Assembly: GCA_004525825.1 (NCBI GenBank)
Contig: SPBY01000179.1
Coordinates: 1-6,466, forward strand
Length of the DNA: 6,466 nt
From: Bacteroidia bacterium
Lineage (GTDB): Bacteria; Bacteroidota; Bacteroidia; Bacteroidales; GCA-2748055
Direction of reading: 5' to 3'
A model generated the notes under the pieces. It made no database searches. It was not told the DNA's origin and saw nothing but the letters and a program-made list of their open reading frames with translations. Every line of letters starts with the position of its first letter. Positions within the stretch are counted from its first letter, which is position 1. The translations under genes were made by a program, and so were the position numbers. Below are positions 1 to 6,394 of this stretch, one piece after another.

Positions 1-239
1 TGAAGAACATTATTAAACTTGAGCATTACTACAGTCCTGGGGAACTGGAGGCTCATATTGCTGAGTTTGTTGATTATTATAACAACCACCGATATCATGA
101 ATCATTAAACAACGTAACTCCTGCTGATGTCTATTTTGGAAGGGATCAGGAGATCCTTGCCAGGAGAGAAATAATTAAGCAGCGTACCCTACTGAAAAGA
201 ATGTTGGATTTTGAAGTGCAAAAAACAACTTTGATATGA
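1..239 (+). CDS. IS3-family transposase, C-terminal fragment (5' end outside the window)
   Basis: The reading frame is open from the left edge (codons in phase with position 3; bases 1-2 finish a codon) to a TGA at 237-239, giving 78 residues. It contains the hallmark end of the rve integrase core of IS3-type OrfB transposases: 'YYSPGELEAHIAEFVDYYN', then 'NHRYHESLNNVTPADVYFG', then a basic tail (RDQEILARREIIKQRTLLKR). In this family the last catalytic Glu of the DDE triad lies just upstream of this point, so it falls outside the window and activity cannot be judged. The known role is cut-and-paste or copy-out transposition of the element. The right end of the insertion sequence should lie within the next ~100 bp, before the SRPBCC stop at 350, but I could not identify the terminal repeat or target duplication without the left end. 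The gene converges with the minus-strand operon. Confidence 0.9.
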   Translation, partial: KNIIKLEHYYSPGELEAHIAEFVDYYNNHRYHESLNNVTPADVYFGRDQEILARREIIKQRTLLKRMLDFEVQKTTLI

Positions 240-349
240 GTGAAGTATCTCCTAATTTTATGCTACCCGGGTTCCGGACGTTGCTGACGATAAACAATGT
301 GGAGTGAGATTCTTTGATCACTTTGGTTGTAACAACTTGAATGGTTGGA

Positions 350-814
350 TCAGGGTCGGCCAAAACTTTTTTCCAGAGCAAGCTCCCTGTAACGGAATAT
401 TCCTTCCAGTTGTTTCTTAATGAATATCCGGCGAGCCATATCACCCAATGGGCCCGCAGGAAGACGATAGGTGACCAGGTCGGCCATCAAAACCCCATTT
501 TTAATGGGCCTTAAACGATGCTCATGGTGCCAGATCGCAAAAGGCCCGGCCCGTTGTTCATCTACAAAATAAAAAGGCTCACCGACCTGCGTAATTTCAG
601 TAAGCCAGTTCATTTTGATTCCCAGTACCGGACTAATCCTGTATGAAATCATCAAGCCAGGATAAATCTTATCAGGCAGCCCGGGAGAACTTATCTCGAA
701 GCCCATGTAGGCAGGAGTGATCTCCTTAAGGTTCGAAGGCGAAGAAATAAAATCCCAAACTTCATCCACAGAGGCTGCCAGTTTAAGTTCTTTATGCAAT
801 TGGTAGATTGCCAT
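350..814 (-). CDS. SRPBCC (START/Bet v 1-like) family protein
   Basis: This 154-residue protein starts at an ATG (814-812) and ends with TGA (352-350). The whole length fits one helix-grip SRPBCC domain: an N-terminal strand (IYQLHKELKLAAS), the typical 'VDEVWDFISSPSNLKEITP' helix segment at residues 16-34, central strands, and a C-terminal 'YRLPAGPLGDMARRIFIKKQL' stretch plus helix at 116-149 (GIFRYRELALEKSFG). That C-terminal pattern is characteristic of a bacterial subgroup found beside NAD(P)-binding SDR proteins. Members bind a hydrophobic ligand in a deep pocket; the ligand of this subgroup is unknown to me. No signal peptide or membrane helix is seen, so it is probably cytosolic. It lies 19 bp after the SDR stop and is the last gene of the run. 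I see no strong intrinsic terminator in 240-349. The family call is firm; the function is open. Confidence 0.87.
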   Translation of the reverse strand: MAIYQLHKELKLAASVDEVWDFISSPSNLKEITPAYMGFEISSPGLPDKIYPGLMISYRISPVLGIKMNWLTEITQVGEPFYFVDEQRAGPFAIWHHEHRLRPIKNGVLMADLVTYRLPAGPLGDMARRIFIKKQLEGIFRYRELALEKSFGRP

Positions 815-833
815 GGTTTATTTTATTATACCT

Positions 834-1736
834 CTATTTTGAAATCCTTTCAGAGGCCAGCTCTACGGCCTCTTTGTAGGACAAGAGTTCTATTTGGAGA
901 AGATCCTTCAGATCATTTTCCTCGCAAACAACCTCAACCTTCATGCTATTCACCAGGTTCACCGCCAGGCGATAGGAAGTGGAGGTAATGAAATAAAGCC
1001 AGTAGGAAGATAACTTGGGGGTCATTACCGGAATCACCCAGATGGCCCGTCGAAGCTTTCTGATTTTGGCAAATTGCAAAAGCATATCCCGGTAAGTAAG
1101 TATATCCGGACCCCCAATGTCAAAACTTTTATCAAAGGTAGGAGGGTTCGATAAAACCCCGATAAGGAACTCAACAACATTGCTTATGGCAATGGGTTGG
1201 GTCCTTGTATTTAGCCAGCGGGGAGCCACCATCACGGGAAGCTTTTCCACCAGGTCGCGGATAATTTCAAAAGAAGCACTTCCAGACCCGACAATGATGC
1301 CGGCCCGCAGAGTAGTAAGGTGGTAACTGCCCTCTGACAAGGTAAGTTCCACAGCCTTTCTGGAGGAAAGGTGCCTCGAAAGCTTATCCTCATTGATGAT
1401 TCCGCTCAGGTAGATGACCTGACGAGCAGAGGTGCGATTTATGCAATCCCTGAAATTCTCTGCAGAGATAAGTTCCAGGCTTTCAAAATCACTGACCGAA
1501 GTGGACATGGAATGAATGAGGTAATAGGCCACCTCAATATCCTCCGGTATGTTCTCAAGAGAATCCTCCTCCAGGAAATTCACTTCAACGACGCTGACCT
1601 GTGCGCTGTAAAATCCTGAGATATCAAAGCGGGCCTTATCACGAACACTACAAACCACCTGATGTCCCTGGGAAACCAGGACAGGTAGCAGTCTTTTGCC
1701 AATGTATCCGGTGGCTCCGGTCAATAAGATCTTCAT
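834..1736 (-). CDS. Atypical SDR / NmrA-like NAD(P)-binding protein (YbjT-type)
   Basis: The product has 300 residues from the ATG at 1736-1734 (protein begins MKILLTGATGYIG). The frame stays open 13 codons further upstream, but that would overlap the preceding gene and put residues before the Rossmann strand, so 1736 is preferred; it lies 4 bp after the upstream stop. The dinucleotide-binding motif GATGYIG is at residues 7-13. Other landmarks are 'VIYLSGI' at 107-113, 'LRAGIIVGSGSASFEIIRDLVEKLP' around 143-167, 'TQPIAISNVVEFL' at 179-191 and 'FDIGGPDILTYRDML' at 205-219, all typical of extended atypical SDRs related to YbjT. A classical YxxxK catalytic pair is not evident, so it may bind NAD(P) as a scaffold or sensor rather than act as a dehydrogenase. 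Many relatives are about 470-480 residues, with a C-terminal DUF2867 (SRPBCC-like) domain; this one stops before it, and a separate SRPBCC gene follows. The exact reaction is unknown. Confidence 0.88.
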   Translation of the reverse strand: MKILLTGATGYIGKRLLPVLVSQGHQVVCSVRDKARFDISGFYSAQVSVVEVNFLEEDSLENIPEDIEVAYYLIHSMSTSVSDFESLELISAENFRDCINRTSARQVIYLSGIINEDKLSRHLSSRKAVELTLSEGSYHLTTLRAGIIVGSGSASFEIIRDLVEKLPVMVAPRWLNTRTQPIAISNVVEFLIGVLSNPPTFDKSFDIGGPDILTYRDMLLQFAKIRKLRRAIWVIPVMTPKLSSYWLYFITSTSYRLAVNLVNSMKVEVVCEENDLKDLLQIELLSYKEAVELASERISK

Positions 1737-1740
1737 GACT

Positions 1741-2385
1741 TTAAAATTGATATGTGAGGGCCAGGCCCCAGGCATCCTGCATGGGAGAAAAGCTTAGCTG
1801 CTGCAAAAAATCAGCCCTTTGGCCTCGCAGGAATCCATACATAAGCAGGTCAAAAACAAATAAAAAAGAGCCCTGGAGGATCACGGAATTTCCATAACCT
1901 CTTAGTCTTAATTCGTTGTTTGGATATTTCGTGGCCAGGTATTTCAGTAAAAATCCGACAGACACATAACCCACGTCGACTGCCGCATTGATCAGATAGA
2001 GGCGTTGGGTTTTGAATTGCATTTCAAGCAATTCCTCGCCCGAAAGCAGGGCATAATCAGCAGTGAGGTTGCTGTAAAGCGCAAATCCTGCTATGCATAG
2101 GTTCACTGCATTCCAGAATACATTCATCTGATGAAAATAGGATCTCTGACCGCTTTGCTGACTCCAGCCATACGCACCCACAGAAATATTGGCCAGTGCC
2201 CAGCTTCCAAGGACCGCCATTCCAATTTTATTTATTCTCAGGCTCTGGCCATAATACTCCACATAATCCGACTGCCCCTGGACTGCGGCAGGCAAGAGTA
2301 GCAACAGAAGAGATATACCGATGATTGCATGCCGAATAACAACGGAGTGTGCTTGGCTATTGTGGGCAGTGAACAGAGCCTTCAT
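1741..2385 (-). CDS. Membrane protein with signal peptide, resembling DUF6992
   Basis: This 214-residue protein starts at an ATG (2385-2383) that overlaps the upstream TGA in an ATGA arrangement, and it ends with TAA (1743-1741). Residues 17-38 form a signal-peptide-like segment (basic R18/H19, then IIGISLLLLLLPAAVQG, with likely cleavage near QG|QS). About four hydrophobic segments follow, near residues 53-74, 89-106, 128-150 and 165-187. Conserved-looking features are 'VLGSWALANISVGAYG', 'YFHQMNVFWNAVNLCIAGF' and 'LRGYGNSVILQGSFLFVFD'. From memory this pattern matches DUF6992, an uncharacterised family found mainly in Bacteroidota; I cannot run a search to confirm this. No catalytic motif is seen. 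The tight coupling to the CIA30 gene suggests that the two proteins are needed in similar amounts, perhaps with this one as membrane partner. Function unknown. Confidence 0.78.
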   Translation of the reverse strand: MKALFTAHNSQAHSVVIRHAIIGISLLLLLLPAAVQGQSDYVEYYGQSLRINKIGMAVLGSWALANISVGAYGWSQQSGQRSYFHQMNVFWNAVNLCIAGFALYSNLTADYALLSGEELLEMQFKTQRLYLINAAVDVGYVSVGFLLKYLATKYPNNELRLRGYGNSVILQGSFLFVFDLLMYGFLRGQRADFLQQLSFSPMQDAWGLALTYQF

Positions 2386-2906
2386 TTAAAGCGAATCTTA
2401 TCGATCTCCAACTTGAATGCTTCCGGCTTATTATTCCCGATTAAGATGCCAATTTCCTCAAGCGTTTCAGCGGGATAATTTGGATAAGTCAACCTACTGC
2501 CGCGCCAGCTTGGGTACATCTCTGAGAGGGGGATTTCAATCCACTGCCAGGACCCGGAGGTATCGAAATAATAGATATAGGAATGTCTTTCATTTCTGCT
2601 GGACTTGACCCTGAACTGATAACGAAGACCATCTCCCTTCAGGCGGATGGCAATGGTTTGAAAAGAGCCCATATCAAGTTGCTGAAACACATGCCTCAAA
2701 GAAGCAAATCCGCCATTATTATCTAGCGATACAATTCCTGAAAAGACTGCATGTCCCTGTTCACTGATTTCAAAGGTACTATTGGAACGACCGCCCATCA
2801 CTACATCATCCACCGTATACCAATTTTCCAGGCTGCTTTCATTAGAGAAATCCACAAACACAAAATCTGCGTTCATTACTAATCCTATGATTATTAGAAA
2901 CATCAT
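2382..2906 (-). CDS. CIA30 family protein (NDUFAF1/CIA30 domain)
   Basis: From the ATG at 2906-2904 the product has 174 residues and is one CIA30 domain: 'NWYTVDDVVMGGRSNSTF' at 28-45, 'GIVSLDNNGGFASLR' at 57-71, 'YQFRVKSS' near 96-103, 'PLSEMYPSWRGS' at 126-137 and the closing 'EIGILIGNNKPEAFKLEIDK' at 151-170. These are the signature blocks of the family (a galactose-binding-like beta sandwich) that includes the mitochondrial complex I assembly factor NDUFAF1 and the CIA30 domain of HCF173. The frame is open upstream to a TTG at 3026, but those 40 extra residues are not family-like and overlap the upstream stop. A second ATG (2903) and one at 2876 are also possible. The first ~11 residues (MMFLIIIGLVM) are hydrophobic but short, so export is uncertain. 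The TGA overlaps the next gene's ATG by 4 bp. The role in bacteria is not established; assembly or chaperone work is the family-based guess. Confidence 0.88.
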   Translation of the reverse strand: MMFLIIIGLVMNADFVFVDFSNESSLENWYTVDDVVMGGRSNSTFEISEQGHAVFSGIVSLDNNGGFASLRHVFQQLDMGSFQTIAIRLKGDGLRYQFRVKSSRNERHSYIYYFDTSGSWQWIEIPLSEMYPSWRGSRLTYPNYPAETLEEIGILIGNNKPEAFKLEIDKIRFK

Positions 2907-2947
2907 GTCTGATAGGAAAACACCCTTCCCAACATTTGGTTCAAAGC

Positions 2948-2975
2948 TTCCAGAAAGGTGGCTTACTTTCGGGAA
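2948..2975. repeat. Imperfect inverted repeat between the phosphatase and CIA30 genes
   Basis: TTCCAGAAAG (2948-2957) and CTTTCGGGAA (2966-2975) can pair over 10 positions with one mismatch (2952/2971), leaving an 8-nt loop. The repeat sits midway in the ~100-bp gap between the phosphatase stop and the CIA30 start. No T tract follows on either strand, so it is not a standard intrinsic terminator. It could be a processing or attenuating hairpin in the transcript, or an operator. Confidence 0.45.
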
Positions 2976-3009
2976 ACTACTATGGAATCTACATCCTTTA
3001 TAAGGCGGA

Positions 3010-5808
3010 TCAAATTCTGACTCCAATCACACATACATCATCAATTTGGTCAATGTCCCCGCGCCAGCTTTCATAAGCATCTTTTAGCAGTTGCTTCTGT
3101 GTATCCATGGATTCTTTTTGAATGGATAAAAGCAGCTCTTTAAACCTATGGACTTTATATTTCTTCCGGGCCTCACCCCCGAACTGATCAATGAACCCAT
3201 CTGAAAATACATAAACGGTGTCGTGCTCCATAAGATGGATTCGATGACTGGTAAACTTGCTTTCCTCCCAATAATAACCAATGGGTTGTCTATCCCCTTT
3301 AAATTCAAACAGGTGAGAACCATGACTCGCCAGAGATGCTTCTAATCCAGGTTCACTTCCTGTCAACTGGCTGCTATTTCTAATAAGAAAGAGGGGACTA
3401 TTGGCTCCCGCAAATTGAAGTTCTTTCTTTTCTTTATGAATGATGGCAATTGTCATGTCCATTCCATCTTTTTGCTCTTCTGTCTTTCCTTGCTGGGCAA
3501 GCATCACTTTTACCCTGGACCTTAGATTATCCAGGATTTTCCCAGGATCATCAAGCTTGCTTTTCGCCAACTGCTCATTCAGCAAAGTGATTCCCAGCAT
3601 GCTCATGAAAGCTCCTGGTACACCATGCCCTGTACAATCTGCGGCAACTACTATAAGGGAATTATTCACCTTTTCAATCCAGTAGAAATCTCCACTCACT
3701 ACATCCTTGGGTTTGTAAAACACAAAGTATTCGGGCATGATCCAATCCAAATATTCCTTACGGGGAAGAACAGCCACCTGAATCCTCTGGGCATAATCGA
3801 TGCTATCAGTGATCTCTTTCTTCTGGGCAAACACCATGTCTCTCTGCTCCTCGATCTCGTCCCGCTGGGATTGGATTTCTTCCTTTTGTTCACTGATCTC
3901 CCTGGTTCGTTCCTGTACCTTCTGTTCCAATTCCCGCTTGACTTTATCCTTCAGTTTTTCGTTTACTTTCAGCTGATCAATGATTTGCTCCTGATTTCGC
4001 TTATTTTCCAGCTCATCAAGCCTCATTTTTCGGGCAATTCCGAAGGAAAAGATCAGGATTTGCAAAATGGCGGCTATATACATCCCAGAACTAAGAAAGA
4101 TCCGGCCGAATATGGATTCGTAGATGCCGATCACTGCACTGGTAGAAAGGGAGGAATATATGGTGATATATATAAGCGGTATCAATACCAAATTGGCTAC
4201 CAGGAAGTACCAGGCAGGTTGGAATCCCTTCCGAATTCGTATAATGGCAGGCATAATCAGGATAAACAGCGGAATGATACCTACTGTAAAAATCCATACG
4301 ACAGTAAAAATACGATCGATGAAGGCAGGATAGCTAAAATTAAACAGCACCTCGATCAGGACCAGAAGAATCCTGATGCCTGTGAGGCTAAGTACGATCA
4401 CAACACTTCTGTACCAATGTTTTAACGCGCTCCAGAGCTCCAGGTAGGCCATCCCAAACAAGAGGAAGAATATGGAAATCCAGGACATGATATAGGGTTG
4501 AAACTTATTGAGGAACTTCAGAAAGAAATTGTTCTCTTTCCAGAAATATTCATCCAGGTACCCGTCTGCAATAAACAGGAATATTACAAGGCTTCCTATA
4601 TAAAGGGCAAAGTATAAATATTGCCTTCTTCGCATCACGGCAAAGAGCAAAAGAAAAAATGCCGATATGATTAACATGGTGACGATGAAACCATACAATA
4701 CCATCCTCTCAAAGCGGTCATATCGGACTATGGTATCATGTGCGAAAACCTGCAGGTGGGGCGCTCCCACACTCACTTCTGCTTTTAATCGAAGATGGAA
4801 GGTTTGAGTCTCTCCTTGGTACAGAGCTATCTTTACTGCATGCCAGTCTTTGTAAATAAAATCACGTTCCTGAATGGGTATCAGTATCCCCGATTTCTTT
4901 TCGATAATCTCTCCTGAAGGTTCTTTGCAGAAGAAATTCAGGGAATCTTTACCGCTCATTTCAGGCAAATTGAATAGATAGGTGCGGCTGGCCGCCAATC
5001 TGTTTTCCGTGGTAAGCTTTAACCATACACAGGGATAAGCAAAATCATTTTCGAACTGACTTTTAATCCCCATAAAATCGCCCTGAAGAGAAGGCTCTAT
5101 TGGCAAGTAAATCAAAGAATCATCCCTAAGAATCGCAAGGGAAGTATCCGATGTAATTGAACTCAACACATCATGACTGATGTGATAAGAATAATCCTTA
5201 TCCACCTCATCCGCCAGGCTGACGATTCGATCGCCTGGCAAGATTCCGCTTCTTTCGGCCGGACTTCCTTTTTCAACAGCATATACCGTGATCTTTGCGT
5301 CCAATGGATTCCTAAAAAGTGTATCCAGCGCAGGGGACATGATATTTTGAATATCCCATTGCTCCAAAGAATCCACCAGGTATACATAGTCGTATGAATC
5401 GATCTGGTAGAGGTAGGGATCCCTTTGAAGAGTAAGCGAGAGCAGTTGTCCTTCCCCTTTTCGTTTAATTTTCAATTCAATGAATTTGCCTGAACGGTCG
5501 TGTAACAATTGCATGACCCCTCTTCTATTCATCCCTGTTCCTGAAACCACCGAATCATCGATAGCCATGATCTGATCACCAGGCTTAATGCCGGCTTGAT
5601 CGGCTGGACTGTCCGGAATCAGGGTAGAAACATAAGCTGTATCCTTATGAAAGACCACATCTTCTATACCGGTAATGCCATCATAGACTACCATGCTTGT
5701 CTGTGGGAATACCAGTAAGGGCCATAGCAGAAGCAGGAATCCTGCGAATCCCCGTAGAGTAATAATTTTGGATTTACTCCTTGATCGATATAGGTATTGC
5801 TTGATCAA
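3010..5808 (-). CDS. Receptor-type SpoIIE/PP2C phosphatase: tandem PDZ, 7TM, coiled coil, phosphatase
   Basis: The 932-residue product is a predicted membrane sensor that dephosphorylates Ser/Thr-phosphoproteins, typically anti-sigma-antagonist-type partners, in the cytoplasm. Domains in order: a signal segment at ~18-36 (FAGFLLLLWPLLVF); PDZ1 at ~55-130 with 'SPADQAGIKPGDQI' at 67-80; PDZ2 at ~165-240 with 'SPAERSGILPGDRI' at 182-195; a beta-rich extracytoplasmic part at ~245-350 resembling 7TMR-DISMED2; seven helices near 367-391, 396-414, 436-457, 466-487, 497-522, 532-552 and 574-595; a charged coiled coil at ~596-672; the 'DSIDYAQRIQVAVLP' linker at 668-682; and the phosphatase at ~690-932. 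Metal-site motifs are intact: GDFYW (D707), DCTGHGVPGAF (D724), GMDMTI (D784), FSDGFIDQFGG (D870) and DDVCVIG (D923/D924), so it should be active. The start is a TTG: no ATG or GTG lies between an in-frame upstream stop and residue 39, and residues 1-38 carry the signal segment. An ATT at codon 15 with AAGGAG before it is a weaker alternative. No partner-switching protein is encoded in the window. Confidence 0.93.
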   Translation of the reverse strand: MIKQYLYRSRSKSKIITLRGFAGFLLLLWPLLVFPQTSMVVYDGITGIEDVVFHKDTAYVSTLIPDSPADQAGIKPGDQIMAIDDSVVSGTGMNRRGVMQLLHDRSGKFIELKIKRKGEGQLLSLTLQRDPYLYQIDSYDYVYLVDSLEQWDIQNIMSPALDTLFRNPLDAKITVYAVEKGSPAERSGILPGDRIVSLADEVDKDYSYHISHDVLSSITSDTSLAILRDDSLIYLPIEPSLQGDFMGIKSQFENDFAYPCVWLKLTTENRLAASRTYLFNLPEMSGKDSLNFFCKEPSGEIIEKKSGILIPIQERDFIYKDWHAVKIALYQGETQTFHLRLKAEVSVGAPHLQVFAHDTIVRYDRFERMVLYGFIVTMLIISAFFLLLFAVMRRRQYLYFALYIGSLVIFLFIADGYLDEYFWKENNFFLKFLNKFQPYIMSWISIFFLLFGMAYLELWSALKHWYRSVVIVLSLTGIRILLVLIEVLFNFSYPAFIDRIFTVVWIFTVGIIPLFILIMPAIIRIRKGFQPAWYFLVANLVLIPLIYITIYSSLSTSAVIGIYESIFGRIFLSSGMYIAAILQILIFSFGIARKMRLDELENKRNQEQIIDQLKVNEKLKDKVKRELEQKVQERTREISEQKEEIQSQRDEIEEQRDMVFAQKKEITDSIDYAQRIQVAVLPRKEYLDWIMPEYFVFYKPKDVVSGDFYWIEKVNNSLIVVAADCTGHGVPGAFMSMLGITLLNEQLAKSKLDDPGKILDNLRSRVKVMLAQQGKTEEQKDGMDMTIAIIHKEKKELQFAGANSPLFLIRNSSQLTGSEPGLEASLASHGSHLFEFKGDRQPIGYYWEESKFTSHRIHLMEHDTVYVFSDGFIDQFGGEARKKYKVHRFKELLLSIQKESMDTQKQLLKDAYESWRGDIDQIDDVCVIGVRI

Positions 5809-5836
5809 CTCCGAATCTGTCTTGCGGTTCCTGAAA

Positions 5837-5867
5837 TAAAGATATGCCTTGGCTAATAATTAACCAA
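5837..5867 (-). promoter_or_regulatory. Candidate Bacteroidota-type promoter of the phosphatase gene
   Basis: On the minus strand a TTG (5867-5865) is followed after 20 bp by TATCTTTA (5844-5837), which matches the Bacteroidota -7 consensus TAnnTTTG at five of its six fixed positions, with the usual -33/-7 spacing. Transcription would begin near 5830, giving a 5' leader of only about 20 nt before the TTG start at 5808. This supports that start over the internal ATT. GGAG directly abuts the TTG, which is too close for a normal ribosome site. The call rests on consensus matching alone. Confidence 0.45.
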
Positions 5868-5870
5868 TTT

Positions 5871-6014
5871 ATGATCAGAATGTTTGGATATGGATTGGCC
5901 AGTGATAAAGATGGCCTTACTTCGATTCGACATAATAAACGACGGATGCGGCCATATTTGGAGTTCCAGGCAAGAAGGATTTCTCGTTTGAGACATCTTT
6001 CCTGTATTAATTGA
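5871..6014 (+). CDS. Doubtful small basic ORF (47 aa)
   Basis: An ATG at 5871 opens 47 codons ending at TGA (6012-6014). The product starts MIRMFGYGLASDKDG and turns very basic in its second half, with Arg/Lys-rich segments (RHNKRRMRP, ARRISRLRH). I do not recognise a family. In its favour, a terminator-like dyad with seven Ts begins 15 bp after its stop, and the next gene lies far away. Against it are the short length, no ribosome binding site, no clear rightward promoter, and an ATG only 4 bp beyond the -33 element of the divergent promoter. It may be chance or the remnant of a longer gene. Confidence 0.22.
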   Translation: MIRMFGYGLASDKDGLTSIRHNKRRMRPYLEFQARRISRLRHLSCIN

Positions 6015-6028
6015 GGTCGGTAGCGGAG

Positions 6029-6070
6029 TGTAACCTATTGCCTTATTTAGGCATTCTATTACATTTTTTT
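6029..6070 (+). terminator. Terminator-like two-part dyad with T7 tract, rightward
   Basis: An outer arm TGTAA (6029-6033) pairs with TTACA (6059-6063). Inside it, TGCCT (6039-6043) pairs with AGGCA (6049-6053) around a 5-nt loop, and the two stems are separated by 5-nt unpaired flanks on each side. Seven Ts follow at once (6064-6070). The shape fits an intrinsic terminator for plus-strand transcription, but each stem is only 5 bp and AT-rich, so it would be weak. It could equally be a protein-binding palindrome. Confidence 0.4.
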
Positions 6071-6215
6071 ATTTCATTATGCTGATTTTGTGGAGTTTAT
6101 AGATCGGCGATCTTCAAAAAATGAGCATTTTGTTTGCCCCAAAAAGTGTTTTGTTGCTTCTTTTCCATTTATTATAAGTATTTCCTTACTTTTTGTCTTC
6201 TAATGTGGGAATTGG

Positions 6216-6230
6216 TGTTCGTCTCGAACA
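6216..6230. repeat. Perfect 6-bp inverted repeat, operator-like
   Basis: TGTTCG (6216-6221) and CGAACA (6225-6230) are separated by TCT. No T tract follows on either strand. The short, tight dyad could bind a dimeric regulator or be an RNA hairpin; its sequence is not one I can assign to a known regulator. Confidence 0.3.
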
Positions 6231-6239
6231 ATCATATGC

Positions 6240-6260
6240 AAAAACCGGCTCAAATGAGCC
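6240..6260 (-). terminator. Terminator-like hairpin, leftward
   Basis: Read on the minus strand, GGCTC (6260-6256), a 4-nt loop ATTT and GAGCC (6251-6247) form a perfect 5-bp GC-rich stem, followed after GG by TTTTT (6244-6240). This is a compact intrinsic terminator shape. The transcript it would end must come from the right, yet only about 160 bp lie between it and a rightward ATG at 6425, and no minus-strand frame there looks coding. It may end a small RNA, an antisense transcript, or readthrough from beyond the window. Confidence 0.45.
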
Positions 6261-6314
6261 ATTAATTAGGGCGGAGATTTAAAAAGCTACGGCGGCCCCT
6301 TTTCTCGCTTCGAT

Positions 6315-6394
6315 TCAATTTGAAACTATTTTTAATTGATATTCAGATGGTTTATATTTATATATCCATCTGTGCGTATTCCGTATTGGGAATA
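6315..6394. promoter_or_regulatory. Three consecutive inverted repeats upstream of the ATG at 6425
   Basis: Three perfect dyads follow one another: TCAATT/AATTGA (6315-6320, 6334-6339), CAGATGG/CCATCTG (6344-6350, 6366-6372, with a purely A/T 15-bp spacer) and TATTCC/GGAATA (6377-6382, 6389-6394). A TTG at 6386-6388 and the AT-rich TATAATATAATACTT at 6403-6417 could form a rightward promoter with a -33/-7-like spacing, although the -7 match is poor. The 7-bp middle dyad is the strongest. The block looks like a regulatory region or structured leader for the gene that begins at 6425. Confidence 0.35.

Noticed and set aside
267..277. CCGG-GTT-CCGG as a terminator between the convergent genes
   Set aside because: The stem is 4 bp and no T tract follows on either strand.
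175..444. 89-codon minus-strand open frame overlapping the transposase and SRPBCC ends
   Set aside because: It overlaps two family-supported genes and its product has no recognisable motif; it is a shadow frame.
2907..3026. 40-residue N-terminal extension of the CIA30 protein from a TTG at 3026
   Set aside because: The extension overlaps the phosphatase stop, lies outside the CIA30 domain and looks like translated intergenic DNA; the ATG at 2906 is a better start.
3625..4425. 266-codon plus-strand frame opposite the phosphatase
   Set aside because: It is antisense to the conserved 7TM, coiled-coil and phosphatase coding sequence, and its composition (runs of Leu/Phe, then Asp/Tyr/Gln) is that of a mirrored frame.
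6216..6230. T-arm of a tRNA (GTTCG-like core)
   Set aside because: No acceptor, D or anticodon arm can be placed around it, and the dyad is too tight for a 7-nt T loop.
6268..6303. AGGG...CCCTTTT as a rightward terminator
   Set aside because: Only 4 bp pair cleanly around a long loop and the T tract is short, so it is too weak to call.
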